Source of the DNA: Bacteroidota bacterium
Lineage (GTDB): Bacteria > Bacteroidota > Bacteroidia > Flavobacteriales > Flavobacteriaceae
Assembly (NCBI GenBank): GCA_020161455.1
Contig: JAIUNZ010000009.1
Span: 1 to 64,000 of the forward strand
Length of the DNA stretch: 64,000 bases
Reading direction: 5' to 3'
Made by a program: the position numbers and the translations under genes. Positions 56,113 to 64,000 of this stretch are shown in pieces. Positions within the stretch are counted from its first letter, which is position 1, and every line of letters begins with the position of its first letter. The notes beneath the pieces were generated by a model. That model was given only the letters and a program-made list of their open reading frames with translations. It did not search any database and was not told the DNA's origin.

Positions 56113-59100
56113 TTACCACTAACAAAAATCCATCCATTTTTTACTTCATTGGTTTCTAAAGTAATGAGGTAGAAATATGTCCCATCTGGTAATTTTTCCC
56201 CTTTTTGATTTTGTCCGTGCCATTCGTTGGAATAATTGTTTTTCTCATAGACTAATCTTCCCCAACGATTGAATATTTCTATTTTATTGACATCAAATCC
56301 TATTAAATTTAGCTCTTCATTTGAACCATCATTATTGGGTGTAATCACATTAGGAATTTCACAAAAAGTTCTAATTACATCAATGTCTTTGGTAGTTGTA
56401 CAACCTGAAGGATTAGTTACGGTTAAAGAATAAATTCCCGTTTTTGCTCTTGTTATTATTATTGGGTTTTGGTTACTACTGAAAGCATCAGGTCCAATCC
56501 AACTTAATATTCCACTTGTGTTATTCTCATCAAAAACAGCGGTAACTACATAATCTTTGCCAACACACTCTTGATTTAATGTAAAATCAGGCAATGGATT
56601 AACTACTATGGCAACACTATCTTCATCAGACTCGCAATTGTTTTGCGTTACATAAACAGTATATGTTCCATTTGTAGCTTGTGAAACAGTCGTTAATAAA
56701 GGGTTTTGTTGCGTAGAAGTATAACCGTTTGGCCCAGTCCAAAAATAATTGGCATTAGTTACCGTTGAAGCATATAAATGAATGTCCGAAGATTCACAAA
56801 CTATTGCATCGGCAGTGGCAATAGGCGCATTTGGTATTGAAAACAAAGTTACTGAAACAACTGAATTCGCAAATTGGTTACAACTTCCAGTCACACGATA
56901 ATTAAACAAATAGGTTCCGAAAGTAATCGATGTACTGTTCCACAAATTATTAGTTAACATTCCACTATTGGTTGTTTCTGTCCAAACACCATCCGTTTGA
57001 TAACTCCCTTGCAATAAAGTAAACAAATCAATAGTTCCCTGCGAACCACAATAAGTATTGGTTGAACCTTGACCAGCATTTGGCGACGAAACATTTAATG
57101 CAATGGTATAAGTCAATTCTTGATTAAGACATGAACTTGGATTGTTAGGATAAACTATGCGAACATGATAAGTTCCGTTATTTAAAGCAGTATTAAACGA
57201 AGCAATAGTAAGTTCATTTGTAGTGCTTAGAATGGTGGAAATGTTATTGTCTTTCCACCATTGGTATTCTAGAAAACTAAAAGTTGGAACTGTCATGGTT
57301 AATGTATCTCCATTACAAACCACTGTTGAAGCAGTAATCGTTATTGGATTTGGATTTATAATTTCAAAAATTCGATTGACAATATTTCCACAAGCATCTT
57401 CTATTTGAAAATTATAAATTGCTGGTTCAAGATTGGCAAAATAATTAGAAGTACCATTTTGAATTACAAAAGGCTGACCATTTTTTAATGTAATTCTATA
57501 TTGTAGTGGCGCAACTCCTTCGGCAGTAACTAATACTTCAAAAGTTGCTCCGCAAGAAATTGACAAAACTTCTTTTATACTTGGTTGTCCTGTAAATTCA
57601 AATTCAGCTAATACTCTAAAACAATTGATGGATGCAATGGTGTTATCCATATAGGTTTTATAGGCTTTTAACACTCTAAATTGACCAAGAGCCGTCAAGT
57701 TAAAAACTGTTCCATTGCCTATTAATTCTATAGAATTTCCTGCTATTGGCAAAGTTCCATTTGGGTAAACAACATTCGTATCAGGATGAACCCAATCATT
57801 TGTAGTTGTATTCAGTTTTTGCAACCAATAGGTATTCTCACTCGAGTTTGAGTCTTCAATCACATTCACATTATATGAACCACAATTTGGAATAATTGAA
57901 GCAGTAGAATTTTCTATAAGTCCAAACACCTGAGCTGTAAGTGTATATTCAACATTACAAGCATTTGTAGTTTTAAAAACATAGGTTCCAGGAGGCAATA
58001 AACCAATTACTAAAGCACTTGAATTAGAAATTAGACTAGAAGTAAAATTATGTGGAATTGTAAAATTTGAATAGCTAGCTGGTGCAGAGGTCAACGTTAT
58101 TGTTGTGATTTGTCCTGTTATTTTTAATGAGCCTAAACCTTCATCACAACCTTCTAAAACAGTTGCAATCGGGCTTTCTGATATTGGATTGATAACTATT
58201 GTTAAAGGCTTTGGTTGTCCACACATATCGATAGTAGAAAATTGATATACACCAATAGGCAAATTACTAAACCCAGCATAATTGGCAGGATTAATTAAGC
58301 TAGAATAATCATGAGGTAAAGCAACATTATAAGTAGCTGGAGCCGTAATCATTATTAATTGTTGTATTCCAAAAATTAAAACAGAACTTGAAACACACGT
58401 TCTATTAAACAGCGTATAATAAGGATCTAATGGAGAGTCAATTACTACTTCAAAAGTGATAGTTTGCTGAATGCCGCACACATTGACAACATTAAAAACA
58501 TAGGTTCCAGCAGTAAGATTAGTAATAACTACCCTACTATTAACAATCTGAGAGCTGTAATTTATTGGCAATGACGTTGAAAATGTTGCTGGTGCAGAAA
58601 CCAAAGTAACACTTGAAACATTATATAACGTTACTTTTTTATAATCGCAATCTTGACTTTCTAAGGAATAAATAGCGGTGGGAGAAACTCCATTTACAAC
58701 ACCATTTAAAGTATAAGTTATTCCACAACCGTCAACTACGGTAATAGTATAATTATAGGGTTGCTGACTATAATAAGGCACAATAGCTTGAAAATTTGTT
58801 CCACTAGTAACAACATCATTATTGGTCGTTATGACGCCTGTTTGAGAGGTAACTAGTGTTGTAACTTGTAACGGATATTTAACAATTCCATCTTCAGTTA
58901 AAGGAGCAATTCCAAAACCAACACTAACCGAATTGCAACCTGCCATAGATACAGGTTTTAATGTGAGATTCAATGCTGTATTTTTGTGAAACAATTGATA
59001 GGTTTGAACAACACCTTCGCCACAAACATCAAAGACTCTTATTTGATATACACCCGCTGAAAGATTATTAAACACATTAGAAGTTTGAAGTGGGCGAATA

Positions 59101-59546
59101 ATTGGTCCGGAAATAATCTCATAATTAAATACATTTCCAGTTAATATCGTTATAGTTAATTTTCCATCTAAACCACAAACTTCATCGACACCATTAACTT
59201 GATAGGTTAAATTTGTTCGTTGATCTGTTATTACAACATCTTGTTGCTTTGTGCTGCTTTGATTCCCTAATGTTTGAGTAGCGACAACTCTATAAGTCCC
59301 CGAATTTAACCCTGTAAATGGAGACACACTGGTAACAGTAATGGGCGTAACTAAATTTGGTAACTTGTAGATAGTATAAATTACCGTCGAGCCAGGCAAA
59401 GTGTTTGAAACCGAAAAAGTCAGTTTGCCATTTGCCGTACACGTTTCATTTGTTGGTGTAACAGATAAAGTAAAGTTATCAATTTGACTATACGAATTAA
59501 TATAGCAAATGACAGTTATCAATAGTACTTTTAAACTTTTTTTCAA
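56109..59546 (-). CDS. Giant T9SS type B sorting-tail protein
   Basis: 1145 residues. Signal peptide about 1-20 (LLITVICYINSYSQ). Long runs of related beta modules of roughly 70-90 residues with cysteine pairs (for example DVCGEGVVQTY, VVDGCGITYT, NVCGIQQTITF) follow. The C-terminal type B (gliding-motility-associated) domain starts IPNVITPNNDGSNEELN and contains IEIFNRWGRLVYE and GTYFYLITL. Such proteins are exported by T9SS without type A tails and often act in adhesion or motility. The start is TTG; no upstream ATG in frame. Confidence 0.88.
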   Translation of the reverse strand: MKKSLKVLLITVICYINSYSQIDNFTLSVTPTNETCTANGKLTFSVSNTLPGSTVIYTIYKLPNLVTPITVTSVSPFTGLNSGTYRVVATQTLGNQSSTKQQDVVITDQRTNLTYQVNGVDEVCGLDGKLTITILTGNVFNYEIISGPIIRPLQTSNVFNNLSAGVYQIRVFDVCGEGVVQTYQLFHKNTALNLTLKPVSMAGCNSVSVGFGIAPLTEDGIVKYPLQVTTLVTSQTGVITTNNDVVTSGTNFQAIVPYYSQQPYNYTITVVDGCGITYTLNGVVNGVSPTAIYSLESQDCDYKKVTLYNVSSVTLVSAPATFSTSLPINYSSQIVNSRVVITNLTAGTYVFNVVNVCGIQQTITFEVVIDSPLDPYYTLFNRTCVSSSVLIFGIQQLIMITAPATYNVALPHDYSSLINPANYAGFSNLPIGVYQFSTIDMCGQPKPLTIVINPISESPIATVLEGCDEGLGSLKITGQITTITLTSAPASYSNFTIPHNFTSSLISNSSALVIGLLPPGTYVFKTTNACNVEYTLTAQVFGLIENSTASIIPNCGSYNVNVIEDSNSSENTYWLQKLNTTTNDWVHPDTNVVYPNGTLPIAGNSIELIGNGTVFNLTALGQFRVLKAYKTYMDNTIASINCFRVLAEFEFTGQPSIKEVLSISCGATFEVLVTAEGVAPLQYRITLKNGQPFVIQNGTSNYFANLEPAIYNFQIEDACGNIVNRIFEIINPNPITITASTVVCNGDTLTMTVPTFSFLEYQWWKDNNISTILSTTNELTIASFNTALNNGTYHVRIVYPNNPSSCLNQELTYTIALNVSSPNAGQGSTNTYCGSQGTIDLFTLLQGSYQTDGVWTETTNSGMLTNNLWNSTSITFGTYLFNYRVTGSCNQFANSVVSVTLFSIPNAPIATADAIVCESSDIHLYASTVTNANYFWTGPNGYTSTQQNPLLTTVSQATNGTYTVYVTQNNCESDEDSVAIVVNPLPDFTLNQECVGKDYVVTAVFDENNTSGILSWIGPDAFSSNQNPIIITRAKTGIYSLTVTNPSGCTTTKDIDVIRTFCEIPNVITPNNDGSNEELNLIGFDVNKIEIFNRWGRLVYEKNNYSNEWHGQNQKGEKLPDGTYFYLITLETNEVKNGWIFVSGN

Positions 59547-59616
59547 TGCAATTCTCTTTTTAAAAGTAATAAAAGTAACTCAAAAAACAATATACTGATA
59601 ATTTTTATTAAAAAAA

Positions 59617-60678
59617 TTATAGCTCATTTGCTAATTTTGTAATTCGTTTGATGTCTTGTTCTTTACTTTTTGGATAAATTAATAATATTCCTTCTTTGTC
59701 AACAATAATATAATCATGCAAACCATCAACAACGATTAACTTATTAGCATCGGAGCGGATAATATTATTGGAGGCATTTTCAATAACTACTTTTGCATTA
59801 ATTACACCATTGTTGTTTTCGTCTTTATCAATTTTCTCGTGTAATTGACCCCAAGTTCCTAAATCATTCCAATCAAAAGTAGCAGGAAGTACATAAACAT
59901 TTTTGGCATTTTCCATAATAGCATAATCTATAGAAACATTTTCGGCATTAGCATAATTAATAGTAATAAAATCCTGCTCTTTATTTGTATTGTAGCTTTC
60001 AATACCTTTTTGAAACAAACTATTCATTTGAGGTTGAAATTTTTCAAAAGCAGCAGTAATTGATTTAGCACTCCAAATAAAAATACCACCATTCCAAAGG
60101 AAGTTTCCTTGCTCTAAAAAAGATTTGGCAGTTTCATAATCTGGCTTTTCTCTAAATTGGTTTACTTTTTTAATCGGATTTGTATCTGATTTATCAAACT
60201 CAATATATCCAAAACCAGTGTTTGGAAACGTGGGTTGAATACCTAAAGTCATCAAAGCATCGTTATCTTGACAAAAATCAAAACACTTTTGCAAATTTCT
60301 TGCAAATTCATCTTCATCTTCTATCCAATGGTCACTTGGAGCAACAACCATAACGGCATTAGGATTTTGTTTTTGAATTTTTAAAGAAGCATATAAAATA
60401 CATGGTGCGGTGTTTCGCATAGCTGGTTCCAGCAACACTTGTTCTGGTTTCACCAAAGGCAATTGTTCTAAAACCAAATCATTGTATTTCTCATTGGTTA
60501 AAATCAATATATTTCCTGAAGGAATTAGTTTTGACAAACGACTAAAAGTTTTTTGTATCAATGTAGTTCCTGAACCCAACATATCGTGAAATTGTTTTGG
60601 AAATTCAGTTGTAGAAACTGGCCAAAATCGTGAACCAACACCACCAGCCATTAATATTGCGTAATAATTTTTATTCAT
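59617..60678 (-). CDS. manC: Mannose-1-phosphate guanylyltransferase
   Basis: 353 residues. Pyrophosphorylase loop GGVGSRFWPVS, then LLEPAMRNTAPC and FREKPD. It makes GDP-mannose from mannose-1-phosphate and GTP for polysaccharides. It is the shorter, single-domain form without the phosphomannose isomerase part. Confidence 0.92.
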   Translation of the reverse strand: MNKNYYAILMAGGVGSRFWPVSTTEFPKQFHDMLGSGTTLIQKTFSRLSKLIPSGNILILTNEKYNDLVLEQLPLVKPEQVLLEPAMRNTAPCILYASLKIQKQNPNAVMVVAPSDHWIEDEDEFARNLQKCFDFCQDNDALMTLGIQPTFPNTGFGYIEFDKSDTNPIKKVNQFREKPDYETAKSFLEQGNFLWNGGIFIWSAKSITAAFEKFQPQMNSLFQKGIESYNTNKEQDFITINYANAENVSIDYAIMENAKNVYVLPATFDWNDLGTWGQLHEKIDKDENNNGVINAKVVIENASNNIIRSDANKLIVVDGLHDYIIVDKEGILLIYPKSKEQDIKRITKLANEL

Positions 60679-60777
60679 AGTTTAAGTTTTTTTTTCATAC
60701 CTACACGTATGTGTTCTTATGATGGATGCAAATGTATTTATTATAAAATTTGTATTTTAGGTCTTCTCTTAATCATA

Positions 60778-61380
60778 TTATCCCGGAATAATTTCTACTT
60801 CCGCATTAGCATTAAACAAATATAGCTTTCCTGATTTCACTTCCAAACATTCGTATCGTTTTACTCGTAACCCTTTCTTTTGAAAAATCCTTCCATTTTT
60901 TATTCTAAAAAAACTACCACTTGGCACTTCATGGATAAAATGAATATCTGATTTTCGCTCATCAAATTGTTTCAAAGCAAAAGCCAATCGTGCATCGGTA
61001 TCACTACTAGCCGTTGGGTTTTTAAAATGATTGGCAACCAAAGGCAACACAGAATGCGGAAAAATCTCAGGTCTAATAAAAGGCAACATCAGTCTTTGAA
61101 ATGTAATCTTCCATTCATTCCCATGGGGTTTTATTAAACGTCCATATTTCTCAAAAGCTACTAAATGAGCAATTTCATGAACCAATGTAATCAGAAATCG
61201 ATATTTATTCAGATTAGCATTTACAGTAATTTCATGTTTACCATTTAATCCTTTTCGATAATCACCATGGCGCGTTTGACGCTCATTAACAATTTTTAAA
61301 TGAACCGAATTCATTTTGATTAATTCAAAAAGAGTTTCGACGGCATGTTCGGGTATATATTTTGCTAAAACTTCACTCAA
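60778..61380 (-). CDS. SprT-like zinc protein
   Basis: 200 residues. Zinc motif His68-Glu69-x-x-His72 (LVHEIAHLVAF) with His86 downstream (KPHGNEWK), typical of SprT-like domains. Related to the SPRTN-type proteases, but bacterial roles are unclear. The frame opens with TTG, followed by SEVLAKYIPEHA; no upstream ATG is present. It starts three bases after the SDR gene stop, so probably the second gene of that operon. Confidence 0.78.
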   Translation of the reverse strand: MSEVLAKYIPEHAVETLFELIKMNSVHLKIVNERQTRHGDYRKGLNGKHEITVNANLNKYRFLITLVHEIAHLVAFEKYGRLIKPHGNEWKITFQRLMLPFIRPEIFPHSVLPLVANHFKNPTASSDTDARLAFALKQFDERKSDIHFIHEVPSGSFFRIKNGRIFQKKGLRVKRYECLEVKSGKLYLFNANAEVEIIPG

Positions 61381-61383
61381 ATC

Positions 61384-62061
61384 TTAAGGTGTAGAGGATG
61401 AAACTTGAATTACTTTTCCGTTATGAAATTTATTTCCCGTTAAAGCAAAATTAAAAATATAATCAGCCATTTCTTTAGCAGATGTTGGTGCTTCATAACC
61501 TGGAAATGCTTCTTGCAACATTTCGGTATTAACTGCCCCAAGTGCAAGCACATTAAAAACAATACCTTGTTCTTTATATTCTTCAGCCAATAATTCCGAA
61601 AGCGTAATCACAGCACCTTTACTAGAAGAATAAGCCGAAAGTCCAGCAAATTTCATACTGCCTTGAATGCCGCCCATGGAACTAATAGAAACCACATGAC
61701 TTCCGTTTTGAAGATAAGGCAAGCAAACTCTAGTCAGATTGGCAACCCCAAACACATTTACTTTATAAACATTTTCAAAATCTGACTGTGTAGTTTGAGC
61801 AAAAGGTTTGTTTACCAAACTACCTGCATTATGGATAATAATGTCAACTTTTTTCCATGTTGATTCAAGAAAATCTTCAATTTTTACCAAATCATTTTCT
61901 TTAGACAAATCAATACTAAGGCACGAAATATTTTGATTTTCAAGCAACTCTTGCGGAATTTTTCTAGAAATAGCTAAAACTTGATGTCCAGCATTTACAA
62001 ACTGTAATGCCAATTCGTATCCTATGCCTCGTGAAGTTCCAGTGATGATGATATTTTTCAA
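61384..62061 (-). CDS. Short-chain dehydrogenase/reductase (SDR)
   Basis: 225 residues from a TTG at 62061 (KNIIITGTSRGIGYELA). The in-frame upstream stretch to 62112 has no ATG and encodes an AT-rich tail, so I prefer this start. NAD(P) motif TGTSRGIG; catalytic Ser of VVSISSMGG and Tyr-x-x-x-Lys in SAYSSSKGAV are present. Substrate unknown. Confidence 0.85.
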   Translation of the reverse strand: MKNIIITGTSRGIGYELALQFVNAGHQVLAISRKIPQELLENQNISCLSIDLSKENDLVKIEDFLESTWKKVDIIIHNAGSLVNKPFAQTTQSDFENVYKVNVFGVANLTRVCLPYLQNGSHVVSISSMGGIQGSMKFAGLSAYSSSKGAVITLSELLAEEYKEQGIVFNVLALGAVNTEMLQEAFPGYEAPTSAKEMADYIFNFALTGNKFHNGKVIQVSSSTP

Positions 62062-62212
62062 AAGCTTATTTTTTGTAAAAATAGGAATAAAAAAATTCAA
62101 ATAAAATAACAAGCCTTTTATTTGAACTGCCTAAAACATGTTGACTCAATTATTCTTAGCACTCTTTAACATATCTATAATAGTATTAAAAAGTAAAACA
62201 AAAACATATTCC

Positions 62213-62220
62213 TATATTTG
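62213..62220 (+). promoter_or_regulatory. Possible -7 promoter box for the Glu/Leu/Phe/Val dehydrogenase gene
   Basis: TATATTTG fits TAnnTTTG, 19 bases before the start at 62240, giving a short leader. No -33 TTG seen. Confidence 0.4.
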
Positions 62221-62239
62221 CACAACTTAAAAAGTAACC

Positions 62240-63469
62240 ATGAAAGATTTATTACAACAATTTGAAGATAAACAACCAGAAATAATATTTAACTGGAAAG
62301 ATAGTGAAACAGAAGCCGAAGGATGGACAGTGATAAATTCCTTGAGAGGTGGAGCTGCTGGTGGCGGAACACGCATGCGAAAAGGACTTGACATGAATGA
62401 AGTGTTGTCTTTAGCCAAAACGATGGAAGTGAAATTTTCGGTATCAGGACCAGCTATTGGTGGTGCAAAATCAGGAATTAATTTTGACCCAAACGACCCT
62501 AGAAAGAAAGGCGTTTTACAACGTTGGTACAAAGCAGTTTCTCCATTACTAAAAAGTTATTATGGAACTGGCGGCGATTTAAATGTAGATGAAATCCATG
62601 AAGTGATTCCTTTTACAGAAGAATGTGGCGTTTGGCATCCACAAGAAGGTGTTTTTAACGGTCATTTCAAACCTACCGAAGCTGACAAAATCAATCGAAT
62701 TGGTCAATTGCGCCAAGGAGTAATAAAGGTAATCGAAAACCCTAAATTTTCTCCAGATGTATTACGAAAATATACTATTGCCGATATGATTACTGGTTTT
62801 GGAGTAGCAGAAGCAGCAAAACATTATTATAAAACCTATGGCGAAAGCATCGTTGGAAAAAAAGCAGTAGTACAAGGTTTTGGAAATGTAGGTTCAGCAG
62901 CAGCATTCTATTTAGCCGATATGGGTGCAAAAGTAGTTGGGATTATTGATCGTGATGGTGGAGTCATCAACGAAGAAGGATTTTCTTTTGATCAAATAAA
63001 ACAATTCTTTTTAACCAAAGACGGAAATAAATTGGTGTCCGACAACATGATTCCATTTGATGAAATCAACGAACGTATTTGGAATATAAAATCGGAGATT
63101 TTTGCTCCATGTGCTGCTTCTAGATTGGTAACAAAAAACCAAATTGACAGTATGATAGCTTCAGGATTAGAAGTGATTTCATGTGGGGCAAATGTTCCTT
63201 TTGCCGATAAAGAAATTTTCTTCGGGCCAATAATGGAAGCAACAGACGCTAAAGTAAGTTTGATTCCAGATTTTATTTCTAATTGTGGAATGGCAAGGGT
63301 TTTTGCCTATTTCATGGAAAAGAAAGTGCAAATGACGGATGAAGCTATATTTGAAGATACTTCTAACATTATTAAAAAGGCAATTCAAAACATTCATACA
63401 AAAAACAGCAGCAAAACGAATCTTAGTGCAACAGCTTTTGAAATAGCATTGCAACAATTAGTACAATAA
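62240..63469 (+). CDS. Glu/Leu/Phe/Val dehydrogenase family protein
   Basis: 409 residues. Family signature with the catalytic lysine: SGPAIGGAKSGINFDP (Lys77). NAD-binding VVQGFGNVGSAAAFYLADMG follows. Glutamate or a branched-chain amino acid is the likely substrate; the sequence does not settle which. Family members deaminate oxidatively to 2-oxo acids. Divergent from the SDR gene. Confidence 0.9.
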   Translation: MKDLLQQFEDKQPEIIFNWKDSETEAEGWTVINSLRGGAAGGGTRMRKGLDMNEVLSLAKTMEVKFSVSGPAIGGAKSGINFDPNDPRKKGVLQRWYKAVSPLLKSYYGTGGDLNVDEIHEVIPFTEECGVWHPQEGVFNGHFKPTEADKINRIGQLRQGVIKVIENPKFSPDVLRKYTIADMITGFGVAEAAKHYYKTYGESIVGKKAVVQGFGNVGSAAAFYLADMGAKVVGIIDRDGGVINEEGFSFDQIKQFFLTKDGNKLVSDNMIPFDEINERIWNIKSEIFAPCAASRLVTKNQIDSMIASGLEVISCGANVPFADKEIFFGPIMEATDAKVSLIPDFISNCGMARVFAYFMEKKVQMTDEAIFEDTSNIIKKAIQNIHTKNSSKTNLSATAFEIALQQLVQ

Positions 63470-63574
63470 AAACAACTTTTTTTCGTTAATAACTATGTGT
63501 ATTACTATTTGAAATTAATTTCAGAGGTCTTATAACAAGTATTATTTTTAAAAAAATTAAATAATAACAATATT

Positions 63575-64000
63575 ATGAGTTTATTTCTTCAAGCGGATAC
63601 TTTATCAGTAGCCAAAGATGCTTTAACAGATGCTGCGCCAGTAGAACAAACATTATCAATCTGGGAATTAATAACCAGCGGTGGACTTGCAGGTCAAATA
63701 ATAATGGTTGCCCTTTTTGTAATGTTATTTTTTGCTATCTATCTTTATTTAGAAAGATTAATGGCGGTTAGTGCTGCTTCAAAAATCGATAATAACTTTA
63801 TGATGCAGATTAAAGATCATATCTCAAATGGAAGACTAGATGCAGCCAAAATGTTGTGTGCATCAACCAATTCTCCAGTGGCAAGATTGATTCAAAAAGG
63901 AATTTCTAGAATCGGAAATCGTCTTGAAGACATTAATACAGCTATTGAAAATGCCGGAAAATTAGAAGTATATAAATTAGAGAAAAACGTAAGTATGCTA
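63575..64000 (+). CDS. MotA/TolQ/ExbB proton channel family protein (partial)
   Basis: An open frame from the ATG at 63575 runs 142 codons to the window edge. The N-terminal periplasmic segment (SLFLQADTLSVAKDALTDA) is followed by a first helix (GGLAGQIIMVALFVMLFFAIYLYLERL) and the cytoplasmic domain (NNFMMQIKDHISNGRLDAAKML; SPVARLIQKGISRIGNRLEDIN). With ExbD/TolR-type partners it uses the proton gradient to energise the envelope. The rest lies beyond the right edge. Confidence 0.88.
   Translation, partial: MSLFLQADTLSVAKDALTDAAPVEQTLSIWELITSGGLAGQIIMVALFVMLFFAIYLYLERLMAVSAASKIDNNFMMQIKDHISNGRLDAAKMLCASTNSPVARLIQKGISRIGNRLEDINTAIENAGKLEVYKLEKNVSML

Noticed and set aside
1-64000. tRNA, rRNA, insertion sequence, prophage or plasmid origin
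   Set aside because: No stretch outside genes is long enough or shows the expected motifs; no transposase or integrase was seen.

Overview
The window is an AT-rich chromosomal segment from a member of the Bacteroidota, most likely family Flavobacteriaceae and close to Flavobacterium. This rests on content: type IX secretion (T9SS) genes porV and porU, the gliding lipoprotein gene gldJ, several secreted proteins with T9SS sorting tails, promoters of the Bacteroidota type (TTTG, about 20 bases, TAnnTTTG), no evident Shine-Dalgarno sequences, and short leaders. I found no rRNA, tRNA, CRISPR array, insertion sequence or prophage. Most genes are chromosomal housekeeping or surface functions.

Layout. 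1-3826: N-terminal part of a very large secreted protein (minus strand) that runs off the left edge. 4061-8781: a minus-strand series of small genes (Crp-type regulator, peroxiredoxin-like protein, DoxX, DinB, NRDE protein, then a coupled ATP-grasp/LysE-like pair). 8865-11175: acyl-CoA dehydrogenase and divergent anmK. 11205-11413: ten tandem 21-bp repeats. 11486-14433: an orphan hypothetical gene and a T9SS-secreted modular protein. 14493-17126: pyruvate dehydrogenase E1alpha and E2. 17299-24935: cdd, porV, porU and divergent gldJ. 25002-29935: murF, then minus-strand hpt-adk-CBS membrane protein-obg. 30030-34762: a HEAT-like protein, purK, a small GIY-YIG-like ORF, purE and an M3 peptidase. 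34814-35929: a DUF4143 ATPase behind repeated operator-like sequences. 36145-38674: a compact operon led by a GbsR/MarR regulator, including a broken membrane-protein gene. 38657-47138: a UbiA-like membrane protein and two tandem CotH-kinase T9SS proteins. 47438-56112: gcvP, truncated haemoglobin, a KAS III-like enzyme, DUF2200, a lipocalin-like lipoprotein, a methyltransferase-like protein, a glycosyltransferase and an MlaE/MlaF pair. 56109-62061: a giant T9SS type B protein, manC, a SprT-like protein and an SDR. 62240-64000: a Glu/Leu/Phe/Val dehydrogenase and the start of an ExbB/TolQ gene.

How the genes work together. PorU (sortase) and PorV (shuttle) act on cargo such as the type A and type B sorting-tail proteins encoded here, so the window holds both machinery and substrates. 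GldJ belongs to the gliding/T9SS motor assembly. Wall recycling and synthesis (anmK, murF), purine synthesis and salvage (purK, purE, hpt, adk), and central carbon and nitrogen metabolism (PDH, gcvP, dehydrogenase) are ordinary chromosomal functions.

The least explained parts are: the GbsR-DUF2071-membrane protein-SRPBCC operon, with the same palindrome at two of its upstream sites and a gene carrying two in-frame stops; the 33-bp repeats overlapping the DUF4143 ATPase promoter; the 21-bp repeat array; and the translationally coupled ATP-grasp/LysE-like pair.
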